64,000 bases of DNA from Periplaneta americana (GCF_040183065.1 NW_027185500.1:186001-250000); one strand, 5' to 3'. Shown: positions 1 through 11,950, counted from the stretch's first letter. Notes: generated by a model from the letters alone, not told the origin. Numbers and translations are program-made.

Positions 1-349
1 GCTTCCAGAAGTAAAATAATGCTAGAACTATTACATTTAAAAAAATATGATCCCCATATTACTGCAACTTATTCATCTAAGGAAATGAATACACAGCCTC
101 TTTCAAGCGAAGATAATAGCCGTTTTGTAATAAGTACAGCCACTGCTACGAAAACATCGCAGGATGTGGATTTACAATGCAGCGTGATATGGAAATACAA
201 CTCTCAGCTGCTAACTTATTGTTATTTTTATTTGAAATTAATTATTGCACACGTCTTCATTATTTGCTGTTATGAATTTTCTTTTATTATATTTTTATAA
301 TTAGAAGTAAATGTATTAAAATTGACTCTTATAATTTTATAGACTTCGA

Positions 350-1875
350 AGAGTCAACATATTCCAGGTAAGTCAATGGCTGAGCCTTATGATTGTAGGC
401 TAAAATGCAAAATACGTATCATCCAAGTGCAAAGAAGCGAAATTTTCACTAATTATTGGAAATTTGGCAATTTTAATAGGCAACGTGATTTTTAACAGTC
501 TTGTAGTGGTGATTGAATGTAGGAGAAAAACATGTGTAGAAAATTCTAAACGGTCTAAAACATTGAAATTCTTTTTTAATGTTGATAACTCGGGAAAAGA
601 AATGTGCAAGAAGACGTTTCTCAATACTCTGGCTATTAAGAAGGGCGTACTACATTTTGCTATTCAAAGCAGGACAACACAAATGGACAAAAGGAGTGGG
701 TATGGATCTACAAAAATATCTCAGGAGTTGGTATCTTTAGTAAAAGATCACACTAACAAATTTCCTACAATGTCATCCCGCTATTGCAGGAACGATTAAA
801 AAAGGAATACTTGAGCCCAAAATTGAATATTGCAAAGATGTACGGACTATACAAAACTGAATGTAAGGATACTGTCAAGAACAGTTTTACCATCATGTTT
901 TCAAAACTTATTTTAACCTGTCCTTCCATAGACTACGTAAAGATCAATGTTCTAAATGTGCAACCTATGAATCATCTAATGCGGAACAAAAGCTAATACT
1001 AATGCAAGATGAACACAACAGACACACAGCACTAAAGGACAGAGCAAGAGAAGAAAAAGAGCTTGACAAAAATGAAGCAAGCTAAATCCTGATACAATAC
1101 ATTCTTGTAATTTTGACTTACAACAAGTTCTGTATGTCCCCACAAATCCAACGAACCCATCCTCTTCTACAAAACAAAGTTAACTACATATATAATTTTA
1201 CTACATTTAATGTTGGAGATGGGAGTGGAAAATGTTACATGTGGAATGAAATAGAAGGTGGACGAGGGCCTTGTGAAATTGTTTCATGTATCTTTCACCA
1301 CCTTGAAAAGTATTTCAGAAGCAGTGAAGAGTGTAAGGCTCTTAAGTGACACATCTGAAGGACAAAATAAGAACCAGTATGTCGCTGCAGTATTCATTTA
1401 TGCTGTAATGGTGTTACCAAAAGAAACTGTTGCAAGTGCGATTTGATGCCTGCCAGAATGAAACTGCGTCAAAAAATGTACCAGTTTACTTGCCATATGA
1501 ATGGATGATGATTGCTAGAACAGCTAATCGTACAGAACCGAAGTATCAAGTTTACCAAAATAAAGATATCAAGTTTGTTTACTGGAAAGCATTAGCAACG
1601 TTAGTGATGATGAATAGAAATACATCTGATGAGGGCAACAAAATAAATACAGATTACAATGAATACAATGGAGAAATGTCTGAAACCTTTGCACATTGAG
1701 AAGAGGACAAATTCTGCATTGAAGTTGAACCATTTACGAGAAATTTGCAATTCAGATGACGTTGCTAATGACTGTCAAGATTTCGTTCAGAATTTATTAA
1801 GTGATTCTGCTCTTGAAAATGATGAAACAGTGGTGCCAGATATCAATGATGACGAGGATGAATATTTTCTTTAAA
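350..1875 (+). pseudogene. DUF7869-type transposase-like gene, broken
   Basis: Successive forward-frame fragments follow the order of a large arthropod family of transposase-like proteins, many annotated with DUF7869. Near 420-475 the frame reads IFTNYWKFGNFNRQRDF. From 520 come EMCKKTFLNTL and a KDHTNKFPTMSSRYCRND motif (FP..SxYCR is a family hallmark). Near 800-960 are YLSPKLNIAKMYGLY and a CSKCATYES zinc-knuckle-like pair. Near 1190-1310 comes the DUF7869 start (GSGKCYMWNEIEGGRGPCEI), then GQNKNQYVAAVFIYAV. The end at 1874 is an acidic tail, as in relatives. At least four frame changes and one in-frame stop (near 488) separate the pieces, so it cannot encode a full protein. The real function of the family is unknown; it may be a transposase. 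Family identification is from recall. Confidence 0.7.
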
Positions 1876-2814
1876 TGAGTAAGACTAGAGTTTACAAAGT
1901 ATTTGAAAATAATATCTGCCTCTATTTGTTTGTAAAGAGAACTCAGTGTGTGATAAAATACACTATTACATTCTACAATTTTTTTTTAATTTTGTTCAGA
2001 ACTAGTACAATTTTTTTTGTCAGAATTAAAGTTTTTAAATAATCAATCAGCTTAGGATAACAAGCATTGATAAAACTGAATACGTTTACTGTAGCTGACA
2101 TGTATTTGTGTTTATCTGCAATGAATGAAGTATGGTTCATTACGAACTAGTTTATTTCAATCTTATTCTTTCATATGTTGACAATTCCATACGTTGCTAT
2201 CTTATTATTTAAAAAAATCATCAAAATTTATGTTAACTGATAATGCAAAACATTTGTAGCTAATACATTATTTAAATTATTAATGTCAAAATTTTATAGT
2301 GAAATAAATAAGTAACCAAAGAAAAGCCCTGATTTGATGCGCAGCTTCAAAGTTTAATTTGTAACTACTGAAAATTTATGATTTTGGAGATAGTCACGTT
2401 TGGAACCAAGCCATCGATTTTCTCTCTTTCACAAAAAGTTTTGCCTCCGTTTCCCACTTCACATTGCCTAGCTGCTTACAAACAATATCACTACGCAGCA
2501 TTGCACCAGTTGTTTTATAGTGACATACACGTATGGGAAGGAAATTATTTGCATCGTCTACATGGCTCTGTCATTTTGTATATTTTCCTTTAAAGGTGGA
2601 ATAGTTAACTGATCGTTAAATATCATCTATACTTTAAAGACTGAAATAGTTTAAAGGTCCGTTACTTAACGACAGATCAGCAATCTGTGGAACAGGCTCC
2701 TTGCAGCCCAGCGTATCATGCTTAGCACTCCTGTTCTGTGAATAATTTTGTCGCCAAACGGCCGCGCTCTTTTACAAATATAGCGCTCTGCACTGTGAAC
2801 TTAACTAGGGAAGT
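1876..2814. other. AT-rich stretch, no gene seen
   Basis: I see poly-T runs and no coding segment, tRNA-like box or repeat that I recognise. Confidence 0.5.
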
Positions 2815-3030
2815 GGTACAATTATAACGAAATGAGTCCGAAATCCAATGCCGAAAGTTACCCAGAAATTCTGCTTGAATTGGTTGAAGGGAAATCTGGG
2901 AAAACCCCAACCAGTTAAGATCATGGGTTGGTTCCAATATCGTTTTTTGCAATAGCACTTTTAAAGTAGAGATTTCCAATCTGTCTGTTTGTGGTAATGC
3001 TGCTTACTCGTGCTGCCTAGCCTGGAACAA
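2815..3030 (-). repeat. SINE family 1, degraded copy
   Basis: Contains the family core: ACGAAATGAGTCCG, CCGAAAGTTACCCAG and a decayed AAAACCCCAACCAG segment, matching the better copies at 36.2 and 54.3 kb. The tRNA-like head, expected at the high-coordinate end, is almost unreadable, so this is an old copy. Confidence 0.65.
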
Positions 3031-3467
3031 AATCAGAATTGTAGACCACTGTGCTACTTAATCGGAAGTAAGCAATAAAAATAAACTTCCTCCCCACTTC
3101 ATCAGACTTAAGACTGACAACGTAACAAACACAGGTGTGTTTTAAGTTTTATTTTTATGTATGTATACAAGATATCTTGTTTTTGGTAGTTTCCAATATG
3201 TAAACGACTTCCATGGTTGAAGACAAACAGTAACAGACTAAGTAACAGACGTTAACCTATCGACATCGCTCTTCACTGAGTATTTGGAACCAATGCCCTC
3301 TACGCAACAACAGAACAACTGAACAGCGCCATGTATCGTTCAGTGCCCTATTGGAAGTAACATAGCACTACCTCCTATATTATGAATGTAAAACGGGAAT
3401 TATATTTGGTATTACAAACGACATAAAACATCCACATTCTGTTAGGTATTGAAAATAACGCATAACG

Positions 3468-3551
3468 CCGGGTAACTTGTGTCAACCAGGATTTAAACCC
3501 GGGCGCCCTTCCTTTCACGTTCAAATATGCTAACCGTTACTCCGCAGAGGA
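3468..3551 (-). repeat. SINE family 1, tRNA-like head only
   Basis: Read on the minus strand this is a tRNA-like promoter head. A box-B-like GGGTTTAAATCC lies about 50 bases after GGAGTAACGGTTAGC (box A region). Only the head is left; the 3' body is absent. Confidence 0.6.
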
Positions 3552-3560
3552 TTGTTGTTG

Positions 3561-3628
<68 letters not shown>

Positions 3629-3629
3629 T
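3552..3629. repeat. (ATT)n microsatellite
   Basis: About 25 uninterrupted ATT triplets follow a few GTT units. The minus-strand poly-isoleucine reading frame here is an artefact of the repeat. Confidence 0.95.
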
Positions 3630-3884
3630 GTACAGTAATTGTTGAAAAATATTTATTTTCCTTTTCTTTTATACCTATGCAATTATGTATAACCTGAAAT
3701 AAAACGTGATGCACTTTCCAGTGCTTTTTTTAATGAACAAAATTGTGTAAAATTCTTCTTTTATGCTTCTTGTGTCATTACTGCTTAAAGAAGAAAAGAA
3801 TTAGCTACATCTTATAACAAATATTTCTGAGACGAAGGATAAACTAAATGAGTGGTTCGTAAGTAACATCGTCTTCACTTCCTC

Positions 3885-4600
3885 TGCCTGCTTCACTCCA
3901 TCTCTTGCAAGGTCGACCCTGGTCCGTGGTTTATAGTCTATTGCCATTTTCGGGATCCTATTTTCGTCCATTCGTAATACGTGTTGTCTCCAATTATGTC
4001 TGTAGTCCAAAATTCTATTATTCATAGAATAGGTAGGCTATCCAAGATAAGTGACCAAAATCGGATTTTTTTATCCTTAATCACTACCTGTTTCTCTTAT
4101 GTTTGAGTTGTTCCATATTCTAGCTGTGAAGCAATGTACGAATACCATGGAATGTTAATAAATACAACACAATACAATGCAATTCTTTCCTGATATCTTC
4201 ATTATGCAGTTTGTCCATTGTTTGGCTTGACGTAAAATGTCATTTCAGCAGCTTGAATTTTGCTAACATCCTTCTGAGTAGGAACCCCAGTTTCAGAGCC
4301 ATAAGAAGAACAGGAGTGGCCATAACCTTATAATATTTTATTTTTGTATCTCTTCGTGCTTTTTGGACGGTCCTATTAATTGTACCACAAATTCTCTGGA
4401 ATGAATGTATTTTCATTTGGATATCATTTTCATATTTATAGCTGGTATTACATCCTAGTATTTGAATTTTGTTACTTGTTCCAACATTTTATTTTCTATC
4501 ATGATCTTTGATCTTACAGTGTATTTACCACAGAATGCCATTATTTTTGTCGTATCTATTGAAATTAACAAGTCGTTTTCTGATTTGATCTAAATACGGA
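3885..4600 (-). mobile_element. LINE fragment, end of reverse transcriptase
   Basis: Minus-strand pieces match the carboxy end of an RTE-like LINE polyprotein. From about 4600 down to 4170 there are IQILGCNTSYKYENDIQMKI and MATPVLLMALKLGFLLRRM (the usual LP.LLYGSE.W region), then MDKLHNEDIRKEL. From 4025 down to 3890 comes ILDYRHNWRQHVLRMDENR, the common carboxy-terminal NW..HV.RM motif. Unrelated sequence (4026-4170) separates the pieces. The catalytic YADD region is absent. The same layout occurs in the LINE at 37793-39825. Confidence 0.7.
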
Positions 4601-4719
4601 TAAAACTGTAATTCCATTTAAAACCTTGTTGAAGTCCAATAAAAACATGATATTACAACAGTATTTGGATGCTGCCATCCAAAATCCTACAAAACTCTTG
4701 GGAAAGTCCATTGTTTGCT

Positions 4720-4968
4720 TTTTGGTTATTTAACGACGCTGTATCAACTACTAAGTTATTTAGCGTCGATGGAATTGGTGATAGCGAGATGGTATTTGGC
4801 GAGGTGAAGCCGAGGATTCGCCATAGATTACCTGACATTGCCTTACAGTGGCAGAAAACCTCAGAAAACCAACCAGGTAATCAGCCCAAGCGGGAATCGA
4901 AACTGCGGCCGAGAGCAACTCCGGTTCGACAGCCAAGCACCTCAGCCGACTGAGCTACGCCGGTGGCT
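4720..4968 (-). repeat. SINE family 2, near full length
   Basis: The minus-strand head is plainly tRNA-derived: GGCGTAGCTCAGTCGGCTGA (box A) and a box-B-like TTTCGATTCCCG. The body contains the CCTGGTTGGTT core. The 3' tail contains CAGCGTCGTTAAATAACC, also seen in SINE family 1, so the two families share a tail. Confidence 0.8.
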
Positions 4969-5059
4969 GCTACTAACAGCAGTGCAGATAATATCATTAT
5001 GTTGCAGACTCAGCTTTGAAATATTCACACAATTAAGTAATTTACTACTTATATGCTAA

Positions 5060-6240
5060 TTCTACTTTACGGTAGGTCTAAATGGCAACTGTATGTTTGT
5101 TGAATACTATTTTATTACACATTTGTGAAAAATTATGTAGCCCTGAATTGAGCTCTTTTTGAGTGTCCATTCAATATGAACACCAATGTCCTCTGTTGTG
5201 AGCGACTTCTTATAGTTGAATGGAAAAGAATAAGGAAATTATCCTACTACTCGCGGCAGCTTGTTATTTGTAAGATTACGGACAAAATACTTAGGGCTAA
5301 CTATTTTGTCAGTATTCCCGTCATTCATTCATTGTGGAGTGGAATACGTAATGATAAGGCTAGTCATACATCACAGATACTAAATATAGAAGACTGATCT
5401 GGTTTATATAACTGTTCCAATCTTATAAATAATGTGTGTCCGCTAGAACTTAATAAGTCTGCCCAGTGTATTAATATGTAGCTAATTGGCGATATATATG
5501 GTTGAGGGGAAAAGAATTCGGCCACCCTACCCCATTACCTGCTGGTCTACTTGCCTTGTTAGTATCACTTTAGAGGTTCAGACATCTTTGAACAGTTGAC
5601 TGAACAACTTAGTTAGCCTAATTATAATTTACCTAAATATTTGTTTTTCTTTAAACAGTATATCTACAGTATTTGGTATTTTCCACAACTGGAATTATTG
5701 CATAACGTTAATATAAAAATGTTAATGACGAAAATAAAAGAAATTGTAATAAAACGCATATAAAAGCGTTAGTACGTAAATTTAATTACTGCCATTTTGA
5801 AATAATGTTTACAACTTGTTGAATGAAAGAGAAAATATAATAATTAATTAAAATGGAGTTTTAACATCGAATGTGCACGAGGGAATAATCTCTGCACTGA
5901 TAAACCACGAGGTGCAGACAGAATGGCTTTATAAGGCAGGCTGTTAGTGGAAGTTAAAGTAAAATTTTCATTTTCTCATTGTCACATCAAAGTATAATAT
6001 ACCGTCCTTCTTTAATTAATATATTACTCTTCTATAGCGATAGGTTTTAATATTACATTTCCTTTTGTCAAATTCAACATCTCGTCGAGCCTGAAAACCA
6101 ATAAAATTGCTGAATGCTAACAACAAAAAACGTATCATAAAAAACTGGTCGACCAGAAGCACACCGATGCAGTGTCAGTCAAACGTGAGATTGTACCGAT
6201 AGTGGAATAAAATTAATATCATATGAAACTACATAAAAAC
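5060..6240. other. No gene seen
   Basis: AT-rich sequence. Short frames here have no motif that I recognise. Confidence 0.45.
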
Positions 6241-6244
6241 TTAT

Positions 6245-6335
6245 AAAAATCAAGCAATGAGAGTGATTCGAACGCCATAATATTTGTTTGGTACCGACAA
6301 ATAATAAAACATTATACCATTGAGCTATGACACAC
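6245..6335 (-). repeat. tRNA-like sequence, probable SINE head
   Basis: On the minus strand, TCATAGCTCAATGGTATAAT resembles a tRNA 5' half, and GGCGTTCGAATCACT stands where box B should be. The stems look decayed and there is no terminator T-run at the expected place, so a SINE remnant is more likely than a working tRNA gene. Confidence 0.5.
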
Positions 6336-6507
6336 TTCGACTACAAGGCTTTGTCGATCTCCATTCCACATGTATACCCGGTGAACATTGCGGGCAGCTC
6401 GAAAATCTATTCTTTGTTAAATTCGTGTATTTGGAAGTTTCGTCAATTATATCATTGTCTAGGTTAGGAGACACAATGGCAGAATAGAGTTAGATTGTTC
6501 GTAAAGC

Positions 6508-7322
6508 CGTGGGAAGTAAAACAGTAGGCTAAGCGGGATCATGAGGATAGTATGGTAGACTCTACTACTCCATGGCCACCATGAAGACTGGAAGTAAAAC
6601 AGTAGGCTAAGCGGGATCATGAAGATAGTTCGGTAGAGCTCTACTCATGGCCACCATGAAGACTGGAAGTAAAACAGTAGGCTAAGCGGGATCACGAAGA
6701 TAGTTCGGTAGAGCTCTACTCATGGCCACCATGAAGACTGGAAGTAAAACAGTAGGCTAAGCAGGATCATGAAGATAGTTCGGTAGAGCTCTACTCATGG
6801 CCACCATGAAGACTGGAAGTAAAACAGTAGGCTAAGTGGGGTCATGAAGATAGTTCGGTAGACTCTACTACTCCATGGCCACCATGAAGACTGGAAGTAA
6901 AACAGTAGGCTAAGCGGGATCATGAAGATAGTTCGGTAGACTCTACTACTCCATGGCCACCATGAAGACTGGAAGTAAAACAGTAGGCTAAGCGGGATCA
7001 TGAAGATAGTTCGGTAGAGCTCTACTCCATGGCCACCATGAAGACTGGAAGTAAAACAGTAGGCTAAGCGGGATCATGAAGATAGTTCGGTAGAGCTCTA
7101 CTCCATGGCCACCATGAAGACTGGAAGTAAAACAGTAGGCTAAGCGGGATCATGAAGATAGTTCGGTAGAGCTCTACTCATGGCCACCATGAAGACTGGA
7201 AGTAAAACAGTAGGCTAAGCGGGATCATGAAGATAGTTCGGTAGAGCTCTACTCCATGGCCACCATGAAGACCGGAAGTAAAACAGCAGGCTAAGCGGGA
7301 TCATGAAGATAGTTCGGTAGAG
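6508..7322. repeat. Minisatellite, 11 copies of 75-79 bp
   Basis: The phrase GTAAAACAGTAGGCTAAG recurs near 6516, 6595, 6668, 6743, 6818, 6897, 6976, 7052, 7128, 7203 and 7280. Each unit also carries GATAGTTCGGTAGA and ATGGCCACCATGAAGA. Length differs because some units have a GACTCTACTACTCC segment and others GAGCTCTACTC. Minus-strand reading frames here are repeat artefacts. Confidence 0.95.
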
Positions 7323-8012
7323 GTTTTTTTCTTGTGAAAAACATAATTTGCGCAATAAATACGGAAAATAGCTTATTTTTTTAATTTCCTTTGTTTTAAC
7401 AGAAAATTATGTCTAATTTTAATGGAAATACTTGTGCACACTTGAAGCTTATTGAGTTTAATATCTTATTTATATACGGTGAACCTAATTAAAAATAGTT
7501 TTGCCTGCCAGTTAATACATAGCTCGGCCACCTCTAGGAAACGTTGTTTTCGGCTGTGTGAACATAAAAGAATAATTTTAGCGGTACTTCATACCATGAG
7601 TTTTTGTCAAACCATTCTGCTATCTCAGCACGAAATAAGGAATTTAACGATTGCATAATGCAGGGAATGAATCTTTGCAAACCATTTTCATTCTATGTAC
7701 TTCGTAGGTTTAGCAGATAGTTCCCGAAGTAAAGTGATGGTGTAAAAAACCAAAATAAGTGCATCTTCTCGTGTCGTGAAATACCGTACCATGTGTTTTA
7801 TTTAAGTGATGATCACATTGTTAAGTTTTACAAGAAGCCTTCAGTAAAATATGAAAATATTGCAACTTCTTGTATGTTGCAGTTTGCCCATTTCATTGAT
7901 CGGAAGTTAAATTAATAATTATGCTATTTACTTCAATATATATTGCAGTCCATAATGTCCTTTAACTAAATAATATAGGAAATATTACAATAATCTTACA
8001 TCTTATGCGAAA

Positions 8013-8014
<2 letters not shown>

Positions 8015-8061
<47 letters not shown>
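8015..8061. repeat. (AAT)n microsatellite
   Basis: About 15 AAT triplets in a row. Confidence 0.95.
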
Positions 8062-8062
<1 letters not shown>

Positions 8063-8691
8063 ATATATAAAATTTGAAATGGTAATGAAAATTGCCGAAA
8101 AACGGCTGAACGGATTATCATTAACGACTCCTCATTTTCAAGCTTGGCATCCAAGGATATGCGGAAAAATAGTAGTTTTTAGTGAAGTGTCATTTTTCCT
8201 ACATAATTTTCCTATTTTCCAAAATTCATCTGTCATCAGTTTTGAGAACTAATACCATACGAAGGTCATGGTGAAGGTCATGATCTGAATGATTACTGAC
8301 ATATTTAGAGCTCGGATTCTCTGATGTCATAATGGCAATAAGTCGATCTTCATTTGGGTAATTTATTTAGAACGTTCCTATGTTGGTTATTAAGAACTTT
8401 AACACTTATAAAAACAATCTATAGGTCTGATTCTATGGTGTGTAATTTTCTAAGTACAGCTATGTAATAACCAAAAAACTTAAGAATGTTTGTTGATATT
8501 ATTTCCATTAAAAATGAAATATTATTGTAGTTACATACACACTAATGCTATATTGATGATATGGAAGGGCAATCTTTTGGAGTTATATAAGTAGACATAA
8601 AGAATATCTTAAATTAGAAATTCATTTCTATATATCGAATAAATTTTATTCAGCTTCCTCCAAGTGAAATTTACTGAATGACGGATATAAA

Positions 8692-8693
<2 letters not shown>

Positions 8694-8749
<56 letters not shown>
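8694..8749. repeat. (AT)n microsatellite
   Basis: About 27 AT pairs without interruption. Confidence 0.95.
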
Positions 8750-8751
<2 letters not shown>

Positions 8752-9589
8752 CTGAAAACTACAAAACTTATGTAAGATAAAAACATTGTTCTTAAAAATG
8801 AAATATTTTTACAGTTATTAATCAAGTGGTGTGAGTTTTTTTATACCGTATTTTAATAACGGTGTCGTGTAGGTATTTATGTGTGTGATTCTATAATTTT
8901 CCTAGGTAGTAGTGCAATGCTATGGAAGAGGACTTAGTAATTGAGTCTTGCTTCCTATTTAGCTACGTCTTTAGTAATTAATTACATATTAAAATTAATT
9001 TCAAATTTCCTTCGGTTTTATCCATTAGATTTGTGATCACTGCCAAGCATAACATTTTGTTGGAGTGATAATAGCAGACATTTCACTTCTTGCTGCCGTG
9101 ATGAGTTAGTTTATTTCCTGCAACCAGCAAGGAATGAAACACTGAACTGCTAATGATTTACGATGAACAATCTTATTTAGGACATGTAAGATTCTACAAT
9201 TCTTATATAGCATTCGCCTCATTTTCCACATCTCAGGAATAGATTCCTCACAACAGGAGGAAAATGTATGGGATAATACATAAATAAACTTACGACTCTG
9301 ACCTTCCGCCATTAACAATTTATTACGAGTTTATGGCCAGTTATACGTCATTGATTCAACACATGCTAGTGGCCAAATGATGTCCAGCATTTACAGGTAC
9401 CTAATACTTTCAAAACGTGTCAGATATTGTTCCTAACAATCTTCAAGCTATTTTCTACAAAAATGCAGGACAAATGAAGAAAACGTGAGATCTGCAGATT
9501 TAAGTTTCGTTGGTCGTTGGGTTAAATCAATGGCGATACAATAAACTTACTGCAGAGGACATTGTGGGCGGTTTTGTCTGCGAAGATGG

Positions 9590-9775
9590 TGAGTAACCAA
9601 AATACCGTTGGCCCGTGTTCGATTCCTGGTCAGGTCTAAAATTTTTTCATTGAAAAAATCCATAGGGACACTTGTGGCATACAAGGCCTGGACCAGAGTA
9701 CCTTAGTGTGGGTTTGGCTAGCGCAATAGATCGCAGTGCTGGGCCATAGTGCCCCTCTGTTAAATTCAATTCAAT
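9590..9775 (+). repeat. SINE with a LINE-type 3' tail
   Basis: A box-B-like GTGTTCGATTCCTGG at about 9629 marks a tRNA-derived head. The 3' end reads GCGCAATAGATCGCAGTGCT, then CTGTTAAATTCAATTCAA. The same order appears at the end of the LINE at 45914-46649 (GCGCAATAGATC, GTCGCAGTGCTTGGGC, CTGTTAAATCTAATC). A shared tail suggests that the LINE's enzyme moved this SINE. Confidence 0.7.
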
Positions 9776-9843
9776 GCCCCGATCGAGAATCTGGTTTCGT
9801 GGCCAGATGCACTAACCTTTACTCCACAGATGTGGACTTCTAA
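9776..9843 (-). repeat. SINE family 1, head fragment
   Basis: On the minus strand it begins GTCCACATCTGTGGAGTAA and continues through the GGCCACGAAACCAGATTC region, the same head as the full copy at 54273-54524. It abuts the tail of the previous SINE directly. Confidence 0.65.
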
Positions 9844-10232
9844 AAGTTTATCGAATGTTTCACGTTGGTTAGTTACTGTGATGCAGTTAGTAGTGTGTCA
9901 TCATGTCGTTTTCTGCGAGCAAGAGTGGCATTACTACCAGGGCTCATCTCCCCACAGCGGGTACTTTTGTAAGATGTGAATGAGGAGAGGGGGAGGACGT
10001 GAAGGTGGTGAAGAAGGATGGTGATAATGGCGACGGCAACAGACAGACTAGGCTGCATATTATTATAAAACTGGCATGTAGGCCTATGTCTCCTGTAACA
10101 GATGAGCACAACATTAATATTGCTTATTGCAGCCCCAAAGAGATCAAAGATTTTTTTAGAATGTAGGATTTCACGGCCGGTGTCAATAGGATAGATATTT
10201 TCCGGGCCAGAGGCCCGTGGTCTGTCAGTAAT

Positions 10233-11950
10233 ACATGGCGGAAACATAGCAAAGGTGTGGGATTGCGCATGCTGTTATGATAGCGGCTGAGGCGTGTGAC
10301 GTCATCTTCACTGCAGAGAGCGATCGCAGCTCATTGCGTTGTGTACATTTTCTTTAATATACTTAACTAGACATTAATATTACGACACACAATGAGTCAT
10401 TGTGCAGTGTACGGTTGCAGTAATCATTATAGAAAAACCAGAGGCAGTAATATTAAACATTTTTCTTTCTCGAAAGATAAACATCTTCGTGAAAAATGGG
10501 AGGATTGTTGCAAACGCCAAGACACTCTACCAAAATCACGTAAGTTCATATTCTTTACATCTTTGTATTGATAGAATAGTATGTTTCAATATATTTGTGA
10601 GTTGGTTTATCTAACGGATACTAAGTTATAGACTGAAAACAATCATAAATATATTGAAACTTCTTAACTTATCGGATTCATAACAATGTCAATAAAGGAT
10701 ATTAAGTTTTCAGTATAGCCTACCATACTATGCTTATTTATAAGAACTGACGCTAATTGTAACACTCAATTATTATAATAATATCTAGCTATGTCTTTTC
10801 AGCATGTATATGCTCACAGTATTTCAAAGATGATGACTTTGATATAACAATGCAGCAGAGATTGCTAGGCTATTCACCAGTTCGTGCACGGAAACTTAAA
10901 CCTGATGCTATACCTACAATAAATATACCTGGAGGCAAACATTCAGCAAATGCGTCAACTAGAATGGATCATCTAGGTGCAAAACAACTGCACTCTTTAC
11001 CGTTTCAAAATAAACTGAACTGCCAAGCGTCCGGCTGATACAATGGCTGGCGGTATTTTCTTTGAATTTAAGTCTGAATGGGCATTATTGAGTGTTGATA
11101 CTGGCTACTCTTATTACAGAGTTAGTGGCGTCTCTCAGCAGAAATCAGTTCTCCTCTTCCGCCAGAAGTAATTACGACATTAGTTAGAACAAAAACATTT
11201 ATTAGAATTAAAGAAATTTAGAATGGTGAAATTACATTATGCGTGTGTGTGGAATAGTAAGGTAAATAATGTAGTAGACTATATTATGTCTCCAATAGCC
11301 TAAATCTATAAAAATATTTGTTTACTATATGACAAATTATTCCAAGAAATGCATATACATATATGTTAATGAAGGTTCAAAAGTACATATTTGAATTCAT
11401 GTATAAAATAATGTATGTTATAAATAACTGTATAGCTCTAAGTATGTATTGTAATTATTATAAACGCACGTGTATATTACAGAAGGCAATTATTAATGAC
11501 ACACTGCCATATCACATTGTTTTTTTAAACTTGTTTTAATATGTAATAGATCACAATTTTATTACGTTATCATTTCAAGGTAGTCCCTATTGTACTTGAA
11601 TCCATGTATAGCTAATATAATGTCTGTGTATATTACAGAAGGGAATTATTATCGTCGCACTGCCATATTACATTATTTCTTGATTCTTGAATTTAATTTA
11701 TTGTTCTCTATTTTATAATGTTATCACTACAAGGTAGACCCTATTATAGCCTATACTGTAAATATTTACTGAATACACAAACCATGATTTTTATTTATTC
11801 ATTTAAATGTATGGATACTGATCTAAGCATCAACAATCTGTTATGTTGACTGTGTCATTCGACTGCGGCCTGCAGTGAAGGTGACGTCATGCGCAGACTG
11901 AACGAAAACACGCACAGCTTGTCCCACACCTCTACTATGTTTCCACCTTG
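10233..11950 (+). mobile_element. P-like DNA transposon, internally deleted, carries THAP gene
   Basis: Flanked by TCAGTAAT at 10225-10232 and 11951-11958, an 8-bp target-site duplication as expected for the P superfamily. Left end CATGGCGGAAACATAG and right end (inverted) CAAGGTGGAAACATAG match with two differences and continue as AGGTGTGGGA. A second inverted motif, TGACGTCA followed by CTTCACTGCAG, lies about 60-80 bases further in at both ends. The interior holds a two-exon THAP gene and no transposase catalytic region. The element sits in a Penelope-like element. Confidence 0.8.
10392..11038 (+). CDS. THAP-domain protein, two exons (10392-10539, 10803-11038)
   Basis: Exon 1 starts at ATG 10392 and ends at a consensus donor (CAC|GTAAGT, 10539/10540). 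Exon 2 follows a pyrimidine-rich TCTTTTCAG at 10803. The splice joins in phase 1 and leaves 127 codons to TGA at 11036. The protein is a THAP zinc-finger domain: MSHCAVYGCSN gives the first Cys pair, HFSFSKDKHLREKWEDCC the conserved F and W, CICSQYFKDDDF the third Cys, and LKPDAIPTI the closing AVPTIF-like motif. The usual zinc-binding His after CxxC/S is Tyr here, so zinc binding may be lost. THAP domains bind DNA and form the amino terminus of P-element transposase. The DDE catalytic part is absent, so any product would only bind DNA. Confidence 0.75.

Larger units (their letters stand above)
7323..9590. other. AT-rich intergenic or intronic DNA with microsatellites
   Basis: Holds (AAT)n at about 8015-8061 and (AT)n at about 8694-8749. 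An AACGGCTGAACGGATT stretch near 8100 resembles a phrase common in insect repeats, but I cannot assign it. No supported gene. Confidence 0.5.

Noticed and set aside
3493..3714. 73-codon minus-strand frame with poly-isoleucine
   Set aside because: It is created by the (ATT)n microsatellite.
6795..7001. Repeated 26-residue protein unit on the minus strand
   Set aside because: Translation of the minisatellite; units differ in length and lose the frame outside this stretch.
6508..7322. CRISPR-like array
   Set aside because: Repeats are contiguous, with no unique spacers, and the DNA is eukaryotic.
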